From: Telopea speciosissima
Lineage: Eukaryota > Streptophyta > Magnoliopsida > Proteales > Proteaceae
Direction of reading: 5' to 3'
DNA: 64,000 nucleotides
Assembly (NCBI RefSeq): GCF_018873765.1
Contig: NC_057924.1
Location: 10,007,001-10,071,000 of the forward strand
The translations under genes and the position numbers were made by a program. The notes under the pieces were generated by a model that saw nothing but the letters and a program-made list of their open reading frames with translations, was not told where the DNA came from and did not search any database. Below are positions 24,501 through 33,748 of the stretch, one piece after another. Numbering within the stretch: the stretch's first letter is position 1; every line of letters starts with the position of its first letter.

Positions 24501-27500
24501 TATGACAATTCTTAACTGCCCAGCATCCCGTCCCATATATCATAGCCGGTCAAACAACAGTCCTATAGAACTTTCTTTTAAGCTTTAACGGAATACATCG
24601 GTCACAGAATACTCCAGTCACACCTCTCCACTTCATCCATCCCACTTCAATTCTCTGTCAAACATCATCATCTATGTCACCTTCTTTAATTATGATTGAC
24701 CCCAGATATCTAAAATAGTCAATTTGCAATATCTCTCTCTCCTTAATTTCCACCATATCATTATCCATCATAGAATGACTAAAGTTACACATCATATACT
24801 CCGTCTTCGACCTATTTCTCTGTAAAACATGATCATGTATGTTAGCTTCTTTATTTATGATTGGCCTAGATATCTAAAATAGTCACTTTGCGGTATAATT
24901 TATAAACCCATAAAATGGCAATAATGTTAGTACATGGGATTAATAGTTAAATTGAGTGTTTGAGTTAGATTAGGATACATAATAGCTAGATAGAATTCTG
25001 TCATGAGTTTATTTACTTTATTGAGTGTATTAGAGTGATTAAGAGTCCTTTTATGAGTCAAATTAGGAATATCAGAAGGTCTATATATATGTAATACATA
25101 CCCCATCTATTAGAGATGATATGAGTAAAGAATATGAGTTTTTTTTTTTAACTGTTTTGGTGATGTTGAGCAGTGCATAGAGGATTGGTGTCCCTAACCT
25201 GATTTCTTCTCTCTTCTTCCTCCCAAGAAGATCGATCTCATCTCTCTTCCCTCCCTTTCCAACAATCTGACTTCTTCCCTTAACAACGCAGTTGTTTCCT
25301 TCATCTCATAGTTGATTATTCCTTAATCTGGATTTTCAGATTACATCACCATGACTGACTTAGAAGTTTCTATTTACTAGCTAGGAGTCAGACTTTATTC
25401 TTGTTTCAATTTTGAAGATGTTATCTTAGGTTTAGAAAGTTTTATTAGGTTGTATTCCCCACGCAACTGTGATTTCTGAAGTAATAAATAAAGGGCAGGG
25501 GCTGTATTCAGCAGCCATGATTTTGTGAATGAAAAGAACTGATTTTTGCAACCATGATGCTGTGTGAGGCCTTGTAGGTGAGATACCTAGGAATCTAGGA
25601 TTGAGGCTTAACTGGCTAACTCCAGGCGTCACATTGCGAGAGGCTCGACCCACCCCTTTATACTATCCCCCTCTTCTTCTTCCCTCCTTTCCCCATCTTA
25701 TTTTTCTTTTCTTCATATCAAGTACTTGTTTCTATTTTCATTGATTTGCAATTAAACCCATATCTGAGAAGAACCGAAGGTCAGTTTACTCCTCCATGAT
25801 TGCTGGCTAGCTGCTGAACATCAGAAGACTACACTGCTGTTGTTTCATCAAGTCCTGGTTGAATATTGAAGAACACCTTCTGTGGTTCCACTGGTCAATG
25901 TTCTATTGCTGAGAACTTCAAGTCCAAGCTATTGCAAATCCAACCATCAGATCCTGTTTCCCTTTTGGCAGAGTAACATCAACCCTTTGGGCTTCCTTCA
26001 ATTGTGGTTTGAGCATGACCTAATGGCTGAAAGTGACTACAGGCTGTGCGTTTCTATTTTGTATTTTACCTTCTAATTTCTGAACCTGGTCATATCTTAG
26101 CATCCAGCAGCCATATTTGACTTGAGGTTTTGAAGACTGATTCAGTCCAAGAGAGCATATACTTGATAGGGACATCTGTCTCATTAGAGTTTCCTAGGAA
26201 CGAATTTGTCAACAACAACCCAGCCTTATCCCAACTAAATGGGGTCGGCTGCATGGATCCTTTCAAAAACAAAGTAGGAAAAACTGAGGTCCTCATAAAG
26301 GGAAAGGAAAGTAAGAGAAACTTAAAAGCAATTGAATAAGCTAAGTAAGTAACGGAAAGTGAAAGATGTTAGTAAGAGGAAAGAGGATAGCCCAGTAATT
26401 CAGGAAAATCTCAGCTACTTGGTATCGATAACGTGGATCATTGCCCTCCAATAGGCCCTATCTGAGGTCATACTCAGTACAAAGCCCAGACTATGCATGT
26501 CATTCTTCACAACCTCACCTATGATCATTTTAGGTATGCCCCTAACTCTTTTAACTCCCTCAATTGGCATCAGATCACTTCTCCTTACTAGGGCATCCCC
26601 AGGCCTCCGTTGTACATGGCCAAACCACCTCAAGCGACATTCTCGGAGCTTGTCGCTGATCGGGGCAACTCCCACATCTGCTCTAATACGTTCGTTCCTC
26701 ACTTTATCCCTCCTAGTTTTGCCACACATCCATCTTAACATTCTCATCTCCGCAACACATAGCTTTGCTATATGGCACTTCTTAACTGCCCAACATTCCG
26801 CCCCATACATCATAGCCAGGCGGACAACAGTCCTGTAGAACTTTCCTTTAAGCTTTAAAGGAATGTGTCGGTCACACAGGACTCCGGACGCCCCTCTCCA
26901 CTTCATCCATCCTACTTTAATTCTTTGTGCAACATCACCATCTATGTCACCTTCTTTGTGTATGATAAACCCCAAATATCTGAAATAGTCACTTGGCGTT
27001 ATCTCTCGCTCCCCAATTTTCACCATGTCATCATCCATCACAATGTGACTAAAGTTACAAATCACATACTCTTAAAGCCTCTTGATTCCAAGTTACCAAT
27101 TTGTCAACAGTTGCTATTTTTTACTTTTGTTCACTGTCTATTCTGCTGACAGTATAAACAGTATACTGTCCTGTCTTCCTGTGGCAGAATTGCTTCTTAG
27201 AAGTGTCTTAGACATCTGAGAGTTTATGTGCCAAGGACCCAATCGACAGCGAACTGTTTGGATGATTTTTAATCCTTTGTTGCCTAACTAAGTACTAGGC
27301 TTACTATTTGAGCCGTACTATGATCCTGAGTGTTGGGTTGGGATGTTGACCTGTTGTTAGTGAACCAACCCACCACCACCTACCCATATGTAGCCACCAA
27401 CCAGCAGCCTTGGAGGAGATATTGTGGCAGATTGAGTGTGCCCATGTCGCTGCCACATGAGAAGGATATTTAGTTAGTTAACTATTTTGTGTGCCCATGT

Positions 27501-30500
27501 CGCTACAACCAGATTTTTGCAGACATCTGATCAACTGATTATGAGTCAATGTTTCTACTAAGAGTTACTAATTATGGTTTTGTTAAGTATCTATTTTCTA
27601 GCCACACTTGTTTCTCCCAATCTAACCATCATTTTGCTTTGATATTTTAGACATATAATCCACCAATTAGGACCTTCATTCAACCCTAGTTTCAACCCCA
27701 TTGGTTTAGTGAATTGTACTCACAATTTTCTGCCTAAGTTTCTCAGTTTTGATTCACTGGGATCCTGGTTATCTAATTGGTTTTCTAGCCTCGGCTTATT
27801 CAGCCTAGTTAAACTTCATCAGCAAAAGAAAGGGAACAAATATTACTAATAAAAGCACGAGATTACATGATGTACGCATCATTCCCTAGCCACAGGAATC
27901 AAGGAAAGGAAATAGAAGACTGATATAGAGTATTTACAAGTCACATCTCATTGACAAAATTAATAAAAGCATTTTCAAGTCACATCTCATTGACAAGATT
28001 AAATAACAGAAACTATATTTGTCAGACTAGTGGATTTTTTTCCTCCCAATACAGTTGTCTTTTTTCCCCCGTAATACAAAATGGCCTTCATTAAAAAGGC
28101 TCAATAAGCATTTTAACTATCTAAGCAATATACAAATCAAGCTGTTATTTCAAATTTCTTCACACCCTTAGTTGGAAATCCGTCTGTCTCCCCAAAAGAG
28201 AGGGTAGTCTGGGCATCCGCAAAATCCGTGATTCTAATGTCACTGGAATTCTCAAGTTACAAATTTCCACTAAGCATGATTCCATCTGGGTCAATTGGGT
28301 TTACTCCTTGCTTCTTAAATCTGAGTCAATTTGGACTGCTCTCATTCTTGCTGACTCTTCTTGGGTTTGGCGCAAAATCCTCCACCTTCACCCCCTTGCC
28401 CTTAGAGCTACCATCTCTAAGATTGCTGAAGGGAATTCAACCTCCACCTGGCTAGACCACTGGCATCCCTTAGGAGTTCTTCTTTCAGTTGTTGGAGCCC
28501 GCTCGATCTACTCCTCGAATATTCCAAAATTTGCCAAAGTTTATTCCATTATTTCCCAAGGCTCTTGGTCCTCCTCCCTTCCCCCTTCTCCCGAGTCTCT
28601 CCCCGGTCTGGGGCCCCCTTCCCCCCCCCCCCCCTTTTCAAACCTCCACCACTAACATGACCCTTTGGCTTCCATCCCCCAATGGCTTATTCAATTCTAG
28701 ATCGGCTTGGAATTTTGTTAGACATAGTGGTCCCCTTGTCCCTTGGCACAAACTGGTGTGGTTCAAAGGCCATATCCCCCGCCACAGTTTCACTGTCTAG
28801 AGAGTCTTTACCCAAAGCCTTCTCACCCAAACTTTCCTCATCCACAACCACCTTTCTGTTTCCCCCTCTTGTATCCTTCGTTGGAATGGCACTGAGGACA
28901 TCAACCACCTCTTCTTCTCTTTCCCTTTTGCCTACTCAGTCTGGAAAAAGCCTTAATCTCCTTCTGTCCCCAGAATAGGAGACCTCTACCCTTCTCTAGG
29001 TAGTGGCTTTGGATGGATATGACGTTCTCCAACAGTTCTATCTCTGACATGGTCAGTAAGCTTGTGTCTGGTACTGTTATTTCACATATTTGGATGGAGC
29101 GCAATATTCGAAGATGGACATACAACTCCCGCTCACTTAACATGAATTGAAAAGCCATCTTTTTTTATGTTAGCTCTAAGTTACACTTGTTACCACATCG
29201 TTCTATTGTAGACTCCCCAAGGAACAGGCATATTGTTGTTACCTGGGGCTTAACTGTCTCTCTTCTTCTTCCTTCTGACCCTTCCTACGGCCTTCTTTTG
29301 TATAGTTTCCCCCCTCCCTATCTTCCCTTGTGTATCCCCCCCCCTTTTTCCCTGCTCTTCCCTTTGGTAATGAATTATTTATTCACCAAAAAAAAATATA
29401 CAAATCAAGCCGAGAAAGAGCTCCACAAAAGCAGAAAGCCAGAAACTGCCAAAAAGGGAAGAGAAGGGAAAACTGGAAAACAAACAAAACAGACCCAAAA
29501 ATCTATCAATCAAGATCGCATTGAATTTTCTAATTGGAAATATTAGTGCTACCAGTAAAATAATTGCTCTTCAAGCTGGGTATGTTGCGCTTGATGCTTG
29601 CTGCTTACATAAGTCTCACATGGTCCCTTTTTATTTTTTCTGCAAACTAATACTATTATTTCAGGGGGTGGAATTTACTATAATTCCAAATTTTCTATTT
29701 CTTGCTAAGTTATTATTTGGTTGAATAAATCCTTTCATCGGTTACTACAAACCTATTAAAAATCTTATTTGCCATATTATCTTATAGATTTCTATTTCCT
29801 TCACTTAAACCACTTAGAACCTCCAAATAGAAACCGCAATTCTTCTTGGCTATGATTTGTTAGGGATTTGAATGAGTCTGTGTCACAACCCACAACACTA
29901 GAAAAAAGCCCTACCAATAGGCCCTCAATTTGCTAACAAGTGCCATTTGTCTTCTCCTTACATGCTTCTTGCTGCTTGATTTTTCTCATGATCTTTCTAG
30001 GTAATGCCCCGCATCAGAAGTCCATGATAAATACAGGCACCGTCTTCGAGTTCATGAGACTACTTTAAAACCCCCAGTAGATCATCTATAGTGGTTTCCA
30101 AATAACGTTTGTAACATGCAATATAGAATTCATCAGATCCTAGACCACTCTCCTCTGCCTACGTTCCTGCTCCTTTAAACTCCCTCCAGATCCTTCTTTT
30201 TCACCATTAAGAAATTTAATTGAGACCAAACACTTTGAAAGGAGATCTATCCAGCCATCTGTAGATTACCTGTTTATAGTACTAAAGAGTTGCTTTCTTG
30301 ATACGCAACTCCTCCATAAACAGATGAGTTCACTCTTATCATACAGTGTGATCGATCCTCTTTCAAAGGCAGGCCATATTATGGAAATAGAAGGTGTTAC
30401 AGTCACAAAGTTCACCCAATTCAGTACAGTTTATTCCCAATATATTACTTCAAAAGAGAAGCACCTCACTTCTCATCTACTAACTTTATTTTTTAGATTA

Positions 30501-32627
30501 GCCTCTTTGATGATTGTAGGAAAAAAATTGATATATATGCATAACCAATTGAGAAAATTCAACCGACCTCCCATCACAGCCATAGTGTATTTCCTTTTTA
30601 TTTTCTTTTGTTAATTTTACTTTAGCAGACTACTAGGTAGTTTGTGAATAGTCATAAACCAGAGCAGTAGACCAATATATAGGATTGATGTACCAAAGCA
30701 CACTAGATCATTGATGCAGATCAAAGCATGAAGAACAGGACAAAAACAGATTTCAAAAACAAAGTTACTGTTCAAAATAAGCCTTGGACAGCAAGACACT
30801 CCAGGATCGATGGGACAGCTTCTAGAAGATTGAAGACCAAGTTAGCTTCCTTTTTTTGACAAGGATATAGTTTCTATTTTTGAGAATATTATTAAGATCC
30901 TTGGTGGAGACCACATGAGAATCCAAGCTTTCACAAGAAAGAGGATCCGCCACTAGAAGACTTGAAGATCTGATTTTATTTTGTTACTATTCTTTTAGTA
31001 GTAATTAGTTACTAAATCTATTAGTTTCTATTTTAGTTATTCTTGCATGTGGCTGAACTATAAAGTCTAGTAGTTTCTAATTTTAGTTACCTTCTATTTT
31101 AGTTAGGTTTAGTAGTTTCTATTTCCTACTTTCTATTTTCAGTTAGTTTCAATTTGAGGAAGTTTCTATTTTCTACCTTCTATTTTGTAAGCTTGCCTAA
31201 GCTATTAATAGCCCCCCTATTGTAAGGAAGGATCAGAATTGGAGAACAGAATTTTCAGGCCTTGTTGCCATCGGCAATGGGAGAAATTCCATGTTTCAAC
31301 AGCTGGGATAGCTGTGGGTGAGAGACTCAGGCTGACAGAGCCATTCCCCTACCCCCCCCCCTCCCCTTCTCTTCTATCTTCTCTTCTTTACCTTCTTCTC
31401 CTTTTCCTGTTCAACATACACTGCTGTGCTGTTTCTGTGACTGCAATAAACTATTGTGAAGAAACCCTTTGAAGACCAAATTCAATTCCCAATCATCTTG
31501 AAGGTTTGCTGCCATTGGCTATTGCACACCATTAATAGATCTTTATCATGTTGATCCTGGCTGCAATCGATCTCCCGCTGGTTTCCCTGGTTCGGGGTCG
31601 ACTTTTGCATAAATCATTCTCCTTATTTGTATCATTTCCTAATCTTTTACCTCTTCACGGAAAATTCACCGCAAAAGACCTTGAATTTAGGTGGCACTCT
31701 GAATTTACCCACTGTTTTATGAGGAAACTAGACCACCATGATTACCCTAAATAGTAATATTGAGGAACTTCTTGTAGGGAAAGTCATAAGGTCAAGTGAC
31801 TGAACCTTCAGCCAGCCTCCTCAAGGGAAAAAAAACACATGCATCAGTGACTCATAAGGAACAAAAACCCCTATATTTCAACCCCCTAGTACAGTTCCAC
31901 AAAAAGAACTTACAGAATCTGTTCCATGAAGCAATCTGTGCATATAGATAAGAACAACTGAGGAAATAAATCTTAAGAAACAACCCCTCCCCCCAAGATT
32001 CTCCCAAATTTTAACTTCATCACCTGACCAATATCATATCAGTAATATTCAAACCGGGAAGGATGCTGCTAATCGGTTTACAAGGAGAAGGCAGGTAAAT
32101 TGCCAGCAACTTAGAATCCAAACTGGACAGTAATAAAATATCATCCAAGGTACATTTGGGAAGAAAATTTCATCTATTTTATCAAAAAAGTAGCACGATA
32201 ACCTAAGGAGTTTAGGTGCCAATATGGTCTATGATCAACATAATTCATTTGAAAGAAATAAACTTGTTCTATAACACAGTCATAAACATTTTACACTAGC
32301 ACTCAATAATTTATTATTGTTTAAACACATCTTTGCATAAGGGTAAACATTACTCGCAAAATTTAGAAAATGTATAATCAGCTTTGACTGCGTGTTGTTA
32401 TGCTTATGAGTTAGATTTCAAGTCAGTTAAATATTCCAGTAACGTCATAGATTGGATTACATACCAGAAGAGTCTCCAACTCCAAAATCATGTCTAATAA
32501 TCCATCCTTTACTCGTTCCCAACACGATGACATCATTCCCAGCAGCCATGCATGTAATAACACCACGCCCCTTTGCAGCATATCTTTCAAGGAGATCTAC
32601 TGAAAATACATGCCTCCCCGAATCCAT
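439..32627 (-). CDS. VPS18: VPS18 (HOPS/CORVET core subunit), N-terminal half, partial gene
   Basis: This is the vacuolar protein sorting 18 (Pep3/Dor family) gene. The family protein is a core subunit of the HOPS and CORVET complexes, which tether endosomes and vacuoles before SNARE-driven fusion; in plants it is needed for vacuole formation. Twelve exons on the minus strand join in consistent phase to 472 codons, starting [16 protein letters not shown] and ending ATELYLDK. Recognisable plant VPS18 stretches include [73 protein letters not shown] and [20 protein letters not shown]. They cover the N-terminal beta-propeller and the start of the alpha-solenoid. The rest of the solenoid and the C-terminal RING domain, normally bringing the protein to nearly 1,000 residues, must lie beyond position 1. 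The start is the ATG at 32627, matching the start I recall for plant homologues; a possible upstream exon is listed separately. Introns are unusually long and full of mobile elements. Confidence 0.95.
1667..2270 (+). repeat. LTR-like sequence (possible solo LTR)
   Basis: It begins TGATGCAG and resembles in layout the better-bounded LTR at 23834-25348, with GGGCCT-rich stretches followed by a TATA-like CTATAAAT and a polyadenylation-like region. No matching 5-base duplication or clear 3' end was found, so the right boundary is approximate. It lies in the VPS18 intron 547-2969. Confidence 0.4.
2697..2830 (-). repeat. RTE-type 3'-end fragment
   Basis: It contains the reverse complement of the conserved ACCCCATATAGTTGGGATAA tail shared by the three larger RTE copies in this window, followed by diverged sequence. 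It is a short fragment with no coding part and no clear target duplication. Confidence 0.6.
2970..3029 (-). CDS. VPS18: VPS18 coding exon 11
   Basis: The 60 bases encode [20 protein letters not shown]. Acceptor TTTTGCAG|ATTA, donor AACAG|GTATCT. The 5.5-kb intron before it (3030-8561) carries an RTE element and an LTR-element remnant. Confidence 0.93.
4141..4943 (+). pseudogene. Retrotransposon gag remnant with acidic downstream ORF
   Basis: The first reading frame (4141-4488) contains a gag-type block with [13 protein letters not shown] and a following basic helix-rich segment, typical of the Ty3/gypsy retrotransposon gag domain. It is followed by a second frame (4485-4943) that is strikingly acidic (many Glu/Asp, [19 protein letters not shown]) and matches nothing I recognise. 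No protease, reverse transcriptase or integrase follows. Instead the sequence runs straight into a 'ctcgaggacgggttcc' and purine-tract region and then an LTR at 5023. That order suggests an internally deleted or non-autonomous LTR element lying in VPS18 intron 3030-8561. The gag start is degenerate and no 5' LTR was found. Confidence 0.65.
5023..5755 (+). repeat. 3' LTR of the gag-bearing element
   Basis: It starts TGATGTAGATCAAAGC directly after a purine tract (gtgagggagagt) and ends near CTATCA. It shares long similarity with 30712-31548, including 'tgtaagcttgcct.agctat', 'ttgtaaggaaggat' and 'caacagctg.gatagctgt'. The two are LTRs of one family. Confidence 0.65.
6610..7923 (-). pseudogene. 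RTE reverse transcriptase, decayed
   Basis: Several reading frames (7723-7923, 7498-7692, 7015-7356, 6610-6942) follow the order of a plant RTE reverse transcriptase: [20 protein letters not shown], then [12 protein letters not shown], then [12 protein letters not shown], then the [14 protein letters not shown] tail. Each break is a frameshift or stop. The N-terminal AP endonuclease is absent because the copy is 5'-truncated. Confidence 0.85.
7931..8213. mobile_element. hAT-like MITE inserted in the RTE element
   Basis: This 283-base element is bounded by perfect 8-base duplications CTCCTAGG (7923-7930 and 8214-8221). Its terminal inverted repeats are CATAGTACTAAAACTCG and, on the other strand, CATGGTACTAAATCTCG. 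The interior is dominated by many copies of an AAATTTCGG/CCGAAATTT motif. Eight-base duplications point to the hAT superfamily. No coding capacity. Confidence 0.85.
8562..8618 (-). CDS. VPS18: VPS18 coding exon 10
   Basis: The 57 bases encode [19 protein letters not shown]. Acceptor CTTGCAG|GGTG, donor GCGAAA|GTGAGT. The next exon resumes with [14 protein letters not shown] as expected for the family. Confidence 0.92.
8801..8920 (-). CDS. VPS18: VPS18 coding exon 9
   Basis: The 120 bases encode [20 protein letters not shown] through QRDQVYLVQ, the transition from propeller to alpha-solenoid. Acceptor CATTGCAG|GTTT, donor GTGCAG|GTCATG. Confidence 0.93.
8996..9139 (-). CDS. VPS18: VPS18 coding exon 8
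   Basis: The 144 bases encode [20 protein letters not shown] through AYDQNSIFQ. Acceptor TATGTAG|GTTG, donor TTCCAG|GTTTGT; phase 0 on both sides. Confidence 0.93.
9394..9538 (-). CDS. VPS18: VPS18 coding exon 7
   Basis: The 145 bases encode [20 protein letters not shown] through LLLIGDKVK. Acceptor CTAATAG|TTCT, donor GTTAAG|GTATGA. The segment matches the end of the family's N-terminal propeller. Confidence 0.93.
9707..9808 (-). CDS. VPS18: VPS18 coding exon 6
   Basis: The 102 bases encode [20 protein letters not shown] through LNFGAQH. Acceptor AAGCAG|TGAA, donor CATAG|GTAATG. It lies 10.8 kb downstream of exon 5, across the copia-bearing intron. Confidence 0.93.
12061..12211 (+). mobile_element. 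Au-type SINE
   Basis: It is flanked by a perfect 14-base duplication TACATGTAAGAAAC (12047-12060 and 12212-12225). The body shows the Au SINE hallmarks as I know them: GGTGCAATGGTTAATGTTGC near the 5' end, a pol III B-box-like GTTCGAGTC at about 12102, GCAGGGGTAAG.CTGCGTACA, and the 3' end GCACTGGGTACGCCCTTT. Part of the segment before the B box seems to be missing compared with the family. It lies antisense within the 10.8-kb VPS18 intron. Confidence 0.92.
12226..12442 (-). repeat. 3' LTR of the copia element, inner end deleted
   Basis: It matches the distal 5' LTR up to CTTGTTATAAGTCATG, then jumps directly into the pol coding end ([10 protein letters not shown]). About the first 45-50 bases of the LTR, the polypurine tract and the last pol codons are missing. 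Confidence 0.85.
12443..16754 (-). pseudogene. Copia gag-pol polyprotein, decayed
   Basis: Reading down the minus strand from the ATG at 16754: a UBN2-like gag domain broken by a frameshift near 16605 and stops; a CCHC zinc knuckle [14 protein letters not shown] (15895-15936); an aspartic protease motif DSGATDHM (about 15595-15618); a GAG-pre-integrase [10 protein letters not shown] (about 15170-15200); integrase fragments to [20 protein letters not shown] (about 14560-14640); a reverse transcriptase start [19 protein letters not shown] (about 13780-13840); the catalytic YVDD (13329-13340); and RNase H with [21 protein letters not shown] and LYCDN (12587-13228). Many stops, for example inside integrase and between the RT blocks, show it cannot make a full polyprotein. 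The last intact segment reads [10 protein letters not shown] before the deletion into the LTR. Confidence 0.92.
17408..17705 (-). repeat. 5' LTR of the copia element
   Basis: On the minus strand it begins TGTTAGAGTTTTTATTG and ends TTTTAACT, directly before the primer-binding site. Terminal ...ACT instead of the usual ...CA is seen in both LTR copies. It contains a long purine tract that is shorter in the other LTR. Confidence 0.88.
18474..18658. mobile_element. MITE, same family as 33616-33748
   Basis: Ends are near-complementary: TAGTTGTCACGG on the left and CATAGTTGTCATGG on the reverse of the right. The interior is rich in CGCCTAGGCG and GCGCCTTGG blocks, shared with the copy at 33616. 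Flanking TCTTAGA/TCCTAGA resembles a decayed duplication, so the exact ends are uncertain. Confidence 0.7.
18980..19320. other. GC- and purine-rich block in intron, unrecognised
   Basis: This stretch is much more G-rich on the plus strand (and CT-rich on the minus strand) than its AT-rich surroundings. The reading frames are long mainly because of the low AT content, and none resembles a known protein. It could be a captured gene fragment or part of an unknown element. Confidence 0.35.
20583..20650 (-). CDS. VPS18: VPS18 coding exon 5, ending at a GC donor
   Basis: The 68 bases encode [20 protein letters not shown] through IPN plus two bases of serine. The exon ends AAATAG and the intron begins GCAAGT, a textbook GC-AG donor. 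Exon 6 starts with the T needed to complete the serine of the conserved IPNSELHFF motif, so a GT donor three or more bases away would break the protein. Confidence 0.9.
20651..21982 (-). other. VPS18 intron 4, no feature recognised
   Basis: A 1.3-kb AT-rich intron between exons 4 and 5 with normal GT and AG ends. No coding sequence or bounded repeat seen. Confidence 0.7.
21983..22078 (-). CDS. VPS18: VPS18 coding exon 4
   Basis: The 96 bases encode [20 protein letters not shown] through SFTGIGSLD. Acceptor CTACAG|ATG; donor GGAT|GTAAGT, a near-ideal site. Phase 0 on both sides. Confidence 0.92.
22741..22880 (-). CDS. VPS18: VPS18 coding exon 3
   Basis: The 140 bases encode [20 protein letters not shown] through EAFMGLQ. 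The acceptor AACTCAG|CT restores an alanine codon with the last base of exon 2. The donor is TTGCAG|GTACTA. This is the '[20 protein letters not shown]' block shared by plant VPS18 proteins. Confidence 0.92.
22978..23190 (-). CDS. VPS18: VPS18 coding exon 2
   Basis: The 213 bases encode [18 protein letters not shown] through [10 protein letters not shown], a diagnostic VPS18 propeller segment. The acceptor is TTTGCAG-type (AAATGCAG|AT) and the donor is GAAG|GTGATT. It is joined to exon 1 across a 9.3-kb intron (23191-32464) in phase 1. Confidence 0.93.
23834..25348 (+). repeat. Solo LTR, interrupted by an RTE element
   Basis: It begins TGATGCAG and ends TTACATCA, with a 5-base duplication CCATG on both sides (23829-23833 and 25349-25353). 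Without the RTE insertion it is about 570 bases. TG...CA ends plus a 5-base duplication and no internal region mark a solo LTR formed by recombination. It lies within a further LTR-like stretch that begins TGATGCAG at 23524. Confidence 0.85.
23962..24895 (-). mobile_element. RTE-type LINE, 5'-truncated, inside a solo LTR
   Basis: It is flanked by TAATTTATA (23953-23961 and 24896-24904). It has the same TTG-repeat and ACCCCATTTAGATGGGTTAA-like 3' end (minus strand) and coding tail with [20 protein letters not shown] (24286-24543). Near its 5' end, 24816-24895 repeats the segment 24649-24735 in direct orientation. Confidence 0.87.
25354..26202. other. LTR-like intron sequence, not resolved
   Basis: Sequence continuing from the outer LTR-like stretch, with T-rich 'tttctatttactag' and 'aataaataaagg' blocks typical of LTR U3/R regions in this window. 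No confident boundary or coding region. Confidence 0.35.
26215..27097 (-). mobile_element. RTE-type LINE, 5'-truncated
   Basis: It is flanked by AATTTGTCAACA (26203-26214 and 27098-27109). Its 3' end carries the CCATTTAGTTGGGATAAGG tail and a TTG repeat. A 216-residue frame (26415-27065) retains the RTE C-terminal block with [17 protein letters not shown] and [20 protein letters not shown] uninterrupted, so it is less decayed than the copy at 6423. Confidence 0.9.
28143..29394 (+). mobile_element. L1-type LINE, 5'-truncated
   Basis: It is flanked by a 16-base duplication AATATACAAATCAAGC (28127-28142 and 29395-29410). The coding part matches the zinc-binding (zf-RVT) tail of plant L1 ORF2 ([26 protein letters not shown]), with frameshifts. 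It ends TTTGGTAATGAATTATTTA then TTCACC and poly(A), almost identical to the 3' end of the L1 at 33128-38122, so the two belong to one family. It is antisense to VPS18. Confidence 0.9.
30712..31548 (+). repeat. LTR of the 5023-5755 family, probably solo
   Basis: It starts TGATGCAGATCAAAGC and shares ordered blocks with the LTR at 5023, including 'ttttgtaagcttgcct.agcta' and 'caacagctgggatagctgtg'. No internal retroelement region adjoins it. The right end near CTTTATCA is inferred from the other copy, and no convincing target duplication was found. Confidence 0.6.
32465..32627 (-). CDS. VPS18: VPS18 coding exon 1 (start exon)
   Basis: The 163 coding bases run from ATG at 32627 to a GT donor after 32465 (TCTG|GTATGT on the minus strand). 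They encode [16 protein letters not shown] and on to DFGVGDSS, the first propeller blade. The exon extends upstream to an AG acceptor just before 32644, so the ATG is not in the first transcribed exon. Confidence 0.93.
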
Positions 32628-33615
32628 TTTCAAATTTGAGATATCTATATCCAAGTAGATGGCACAAAATTGTTACCATGGAAAATAAACATAAACTATA
32701 TTTCTTATTTAAACAAAAATTACTACAAGAGAAAGTGGAGCTGTATTATAACAGTCAGAGAATCAAACATCTACTGTGAAAGATAATAATGACACCATAT
32801 ACATCAGAAAGCAGTAGTTAATAATTTGAAATCAATCACTAAATGACTTTTCTAATCCCCAAGACATGATCAGTCAACATTTCCAATATATAAATGTTTG
32901 GGCAAGTTGATGAGAAAACAATACAAATCCCCAAAATATAGCATTACTTTTAAACTAAATAGTATAATAATTTACCTATCAAATCTCAACAGGAGTCGTA
33001 TTCCGTTGGGTGAAATTGTTGTGTAAACAAAAATTATTCCATGTTACCTTATATATGGCCCCGTTTGGTTGTCAGGGAGGGTGGGAAATTGGGCCCCACA
33101 TGTTGGAAAGATGAATGGCAGGGATTAGTTTTTTTTTGGTGAATAAAAAAATTCATTACCAAAGAGAAAGAGGACTACAGCAGCCCCCGAAGGGGGAGAA
33201 AAGAAAACCGAAAAATGTACAGAAAAACATAGCCTCAAACAGAGGAGGTAGAGGCTCGGAGGGAGACGGAGAGAAGACCCCAGGAGACAACAATAAGCCT
33301 ATTCTTTTGGGTGTCAATACATATAGAGGGAACAGCTGCCGAGAGCTTGGTTATAGGAATCCCGAATCTGTTGAAGAGGTCAAAATTTGGTGGTCCATTT
33401 CTAGATATTACGTTCCAACCAAATATGATTGATGACAACACAAAAAGCCAACTTGCCAACCATGTCATAGATAGAAGAACCGGCAAAAGTCATATCAGCC
33501 CAAATCCACTCTCTACTAAAAGGGAGAATTCAACGACTTCTAGGCCAGCATTTAGCTATAATGCCTTTCCAAATGGAAGAGGAGAGAGGCCAAGCAAAAA
33601 ATAGGTGGTCAATAT

Positions 33616-33748
33616 CATAGCTGTCAAGGTGCCGCCTAGGCGTCCAGCCGCTTTGGTCAACTTGGGCGCCTTGGCCGCCTACTTGGTGTCGCCTTGATTT
33701 TTTACCCTCTACAGCGCCTTGGGTCACCTAACTGCCGCGACAACTATG
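33616..33748. mobile_element. hAT-like MITE inserted in the L1 element
   Basis: This 133-base element has perfect 8-base duplications GTCAATAT (33608-33615 and 33749-33756) and ends CATAGCTGTCAAGG / CATAGTTGTCGCGG (reverse of right). It shares its CGCCTAGGCG and GCGCCTTGG interior with the copy at 18474. Confidence 0.88.
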
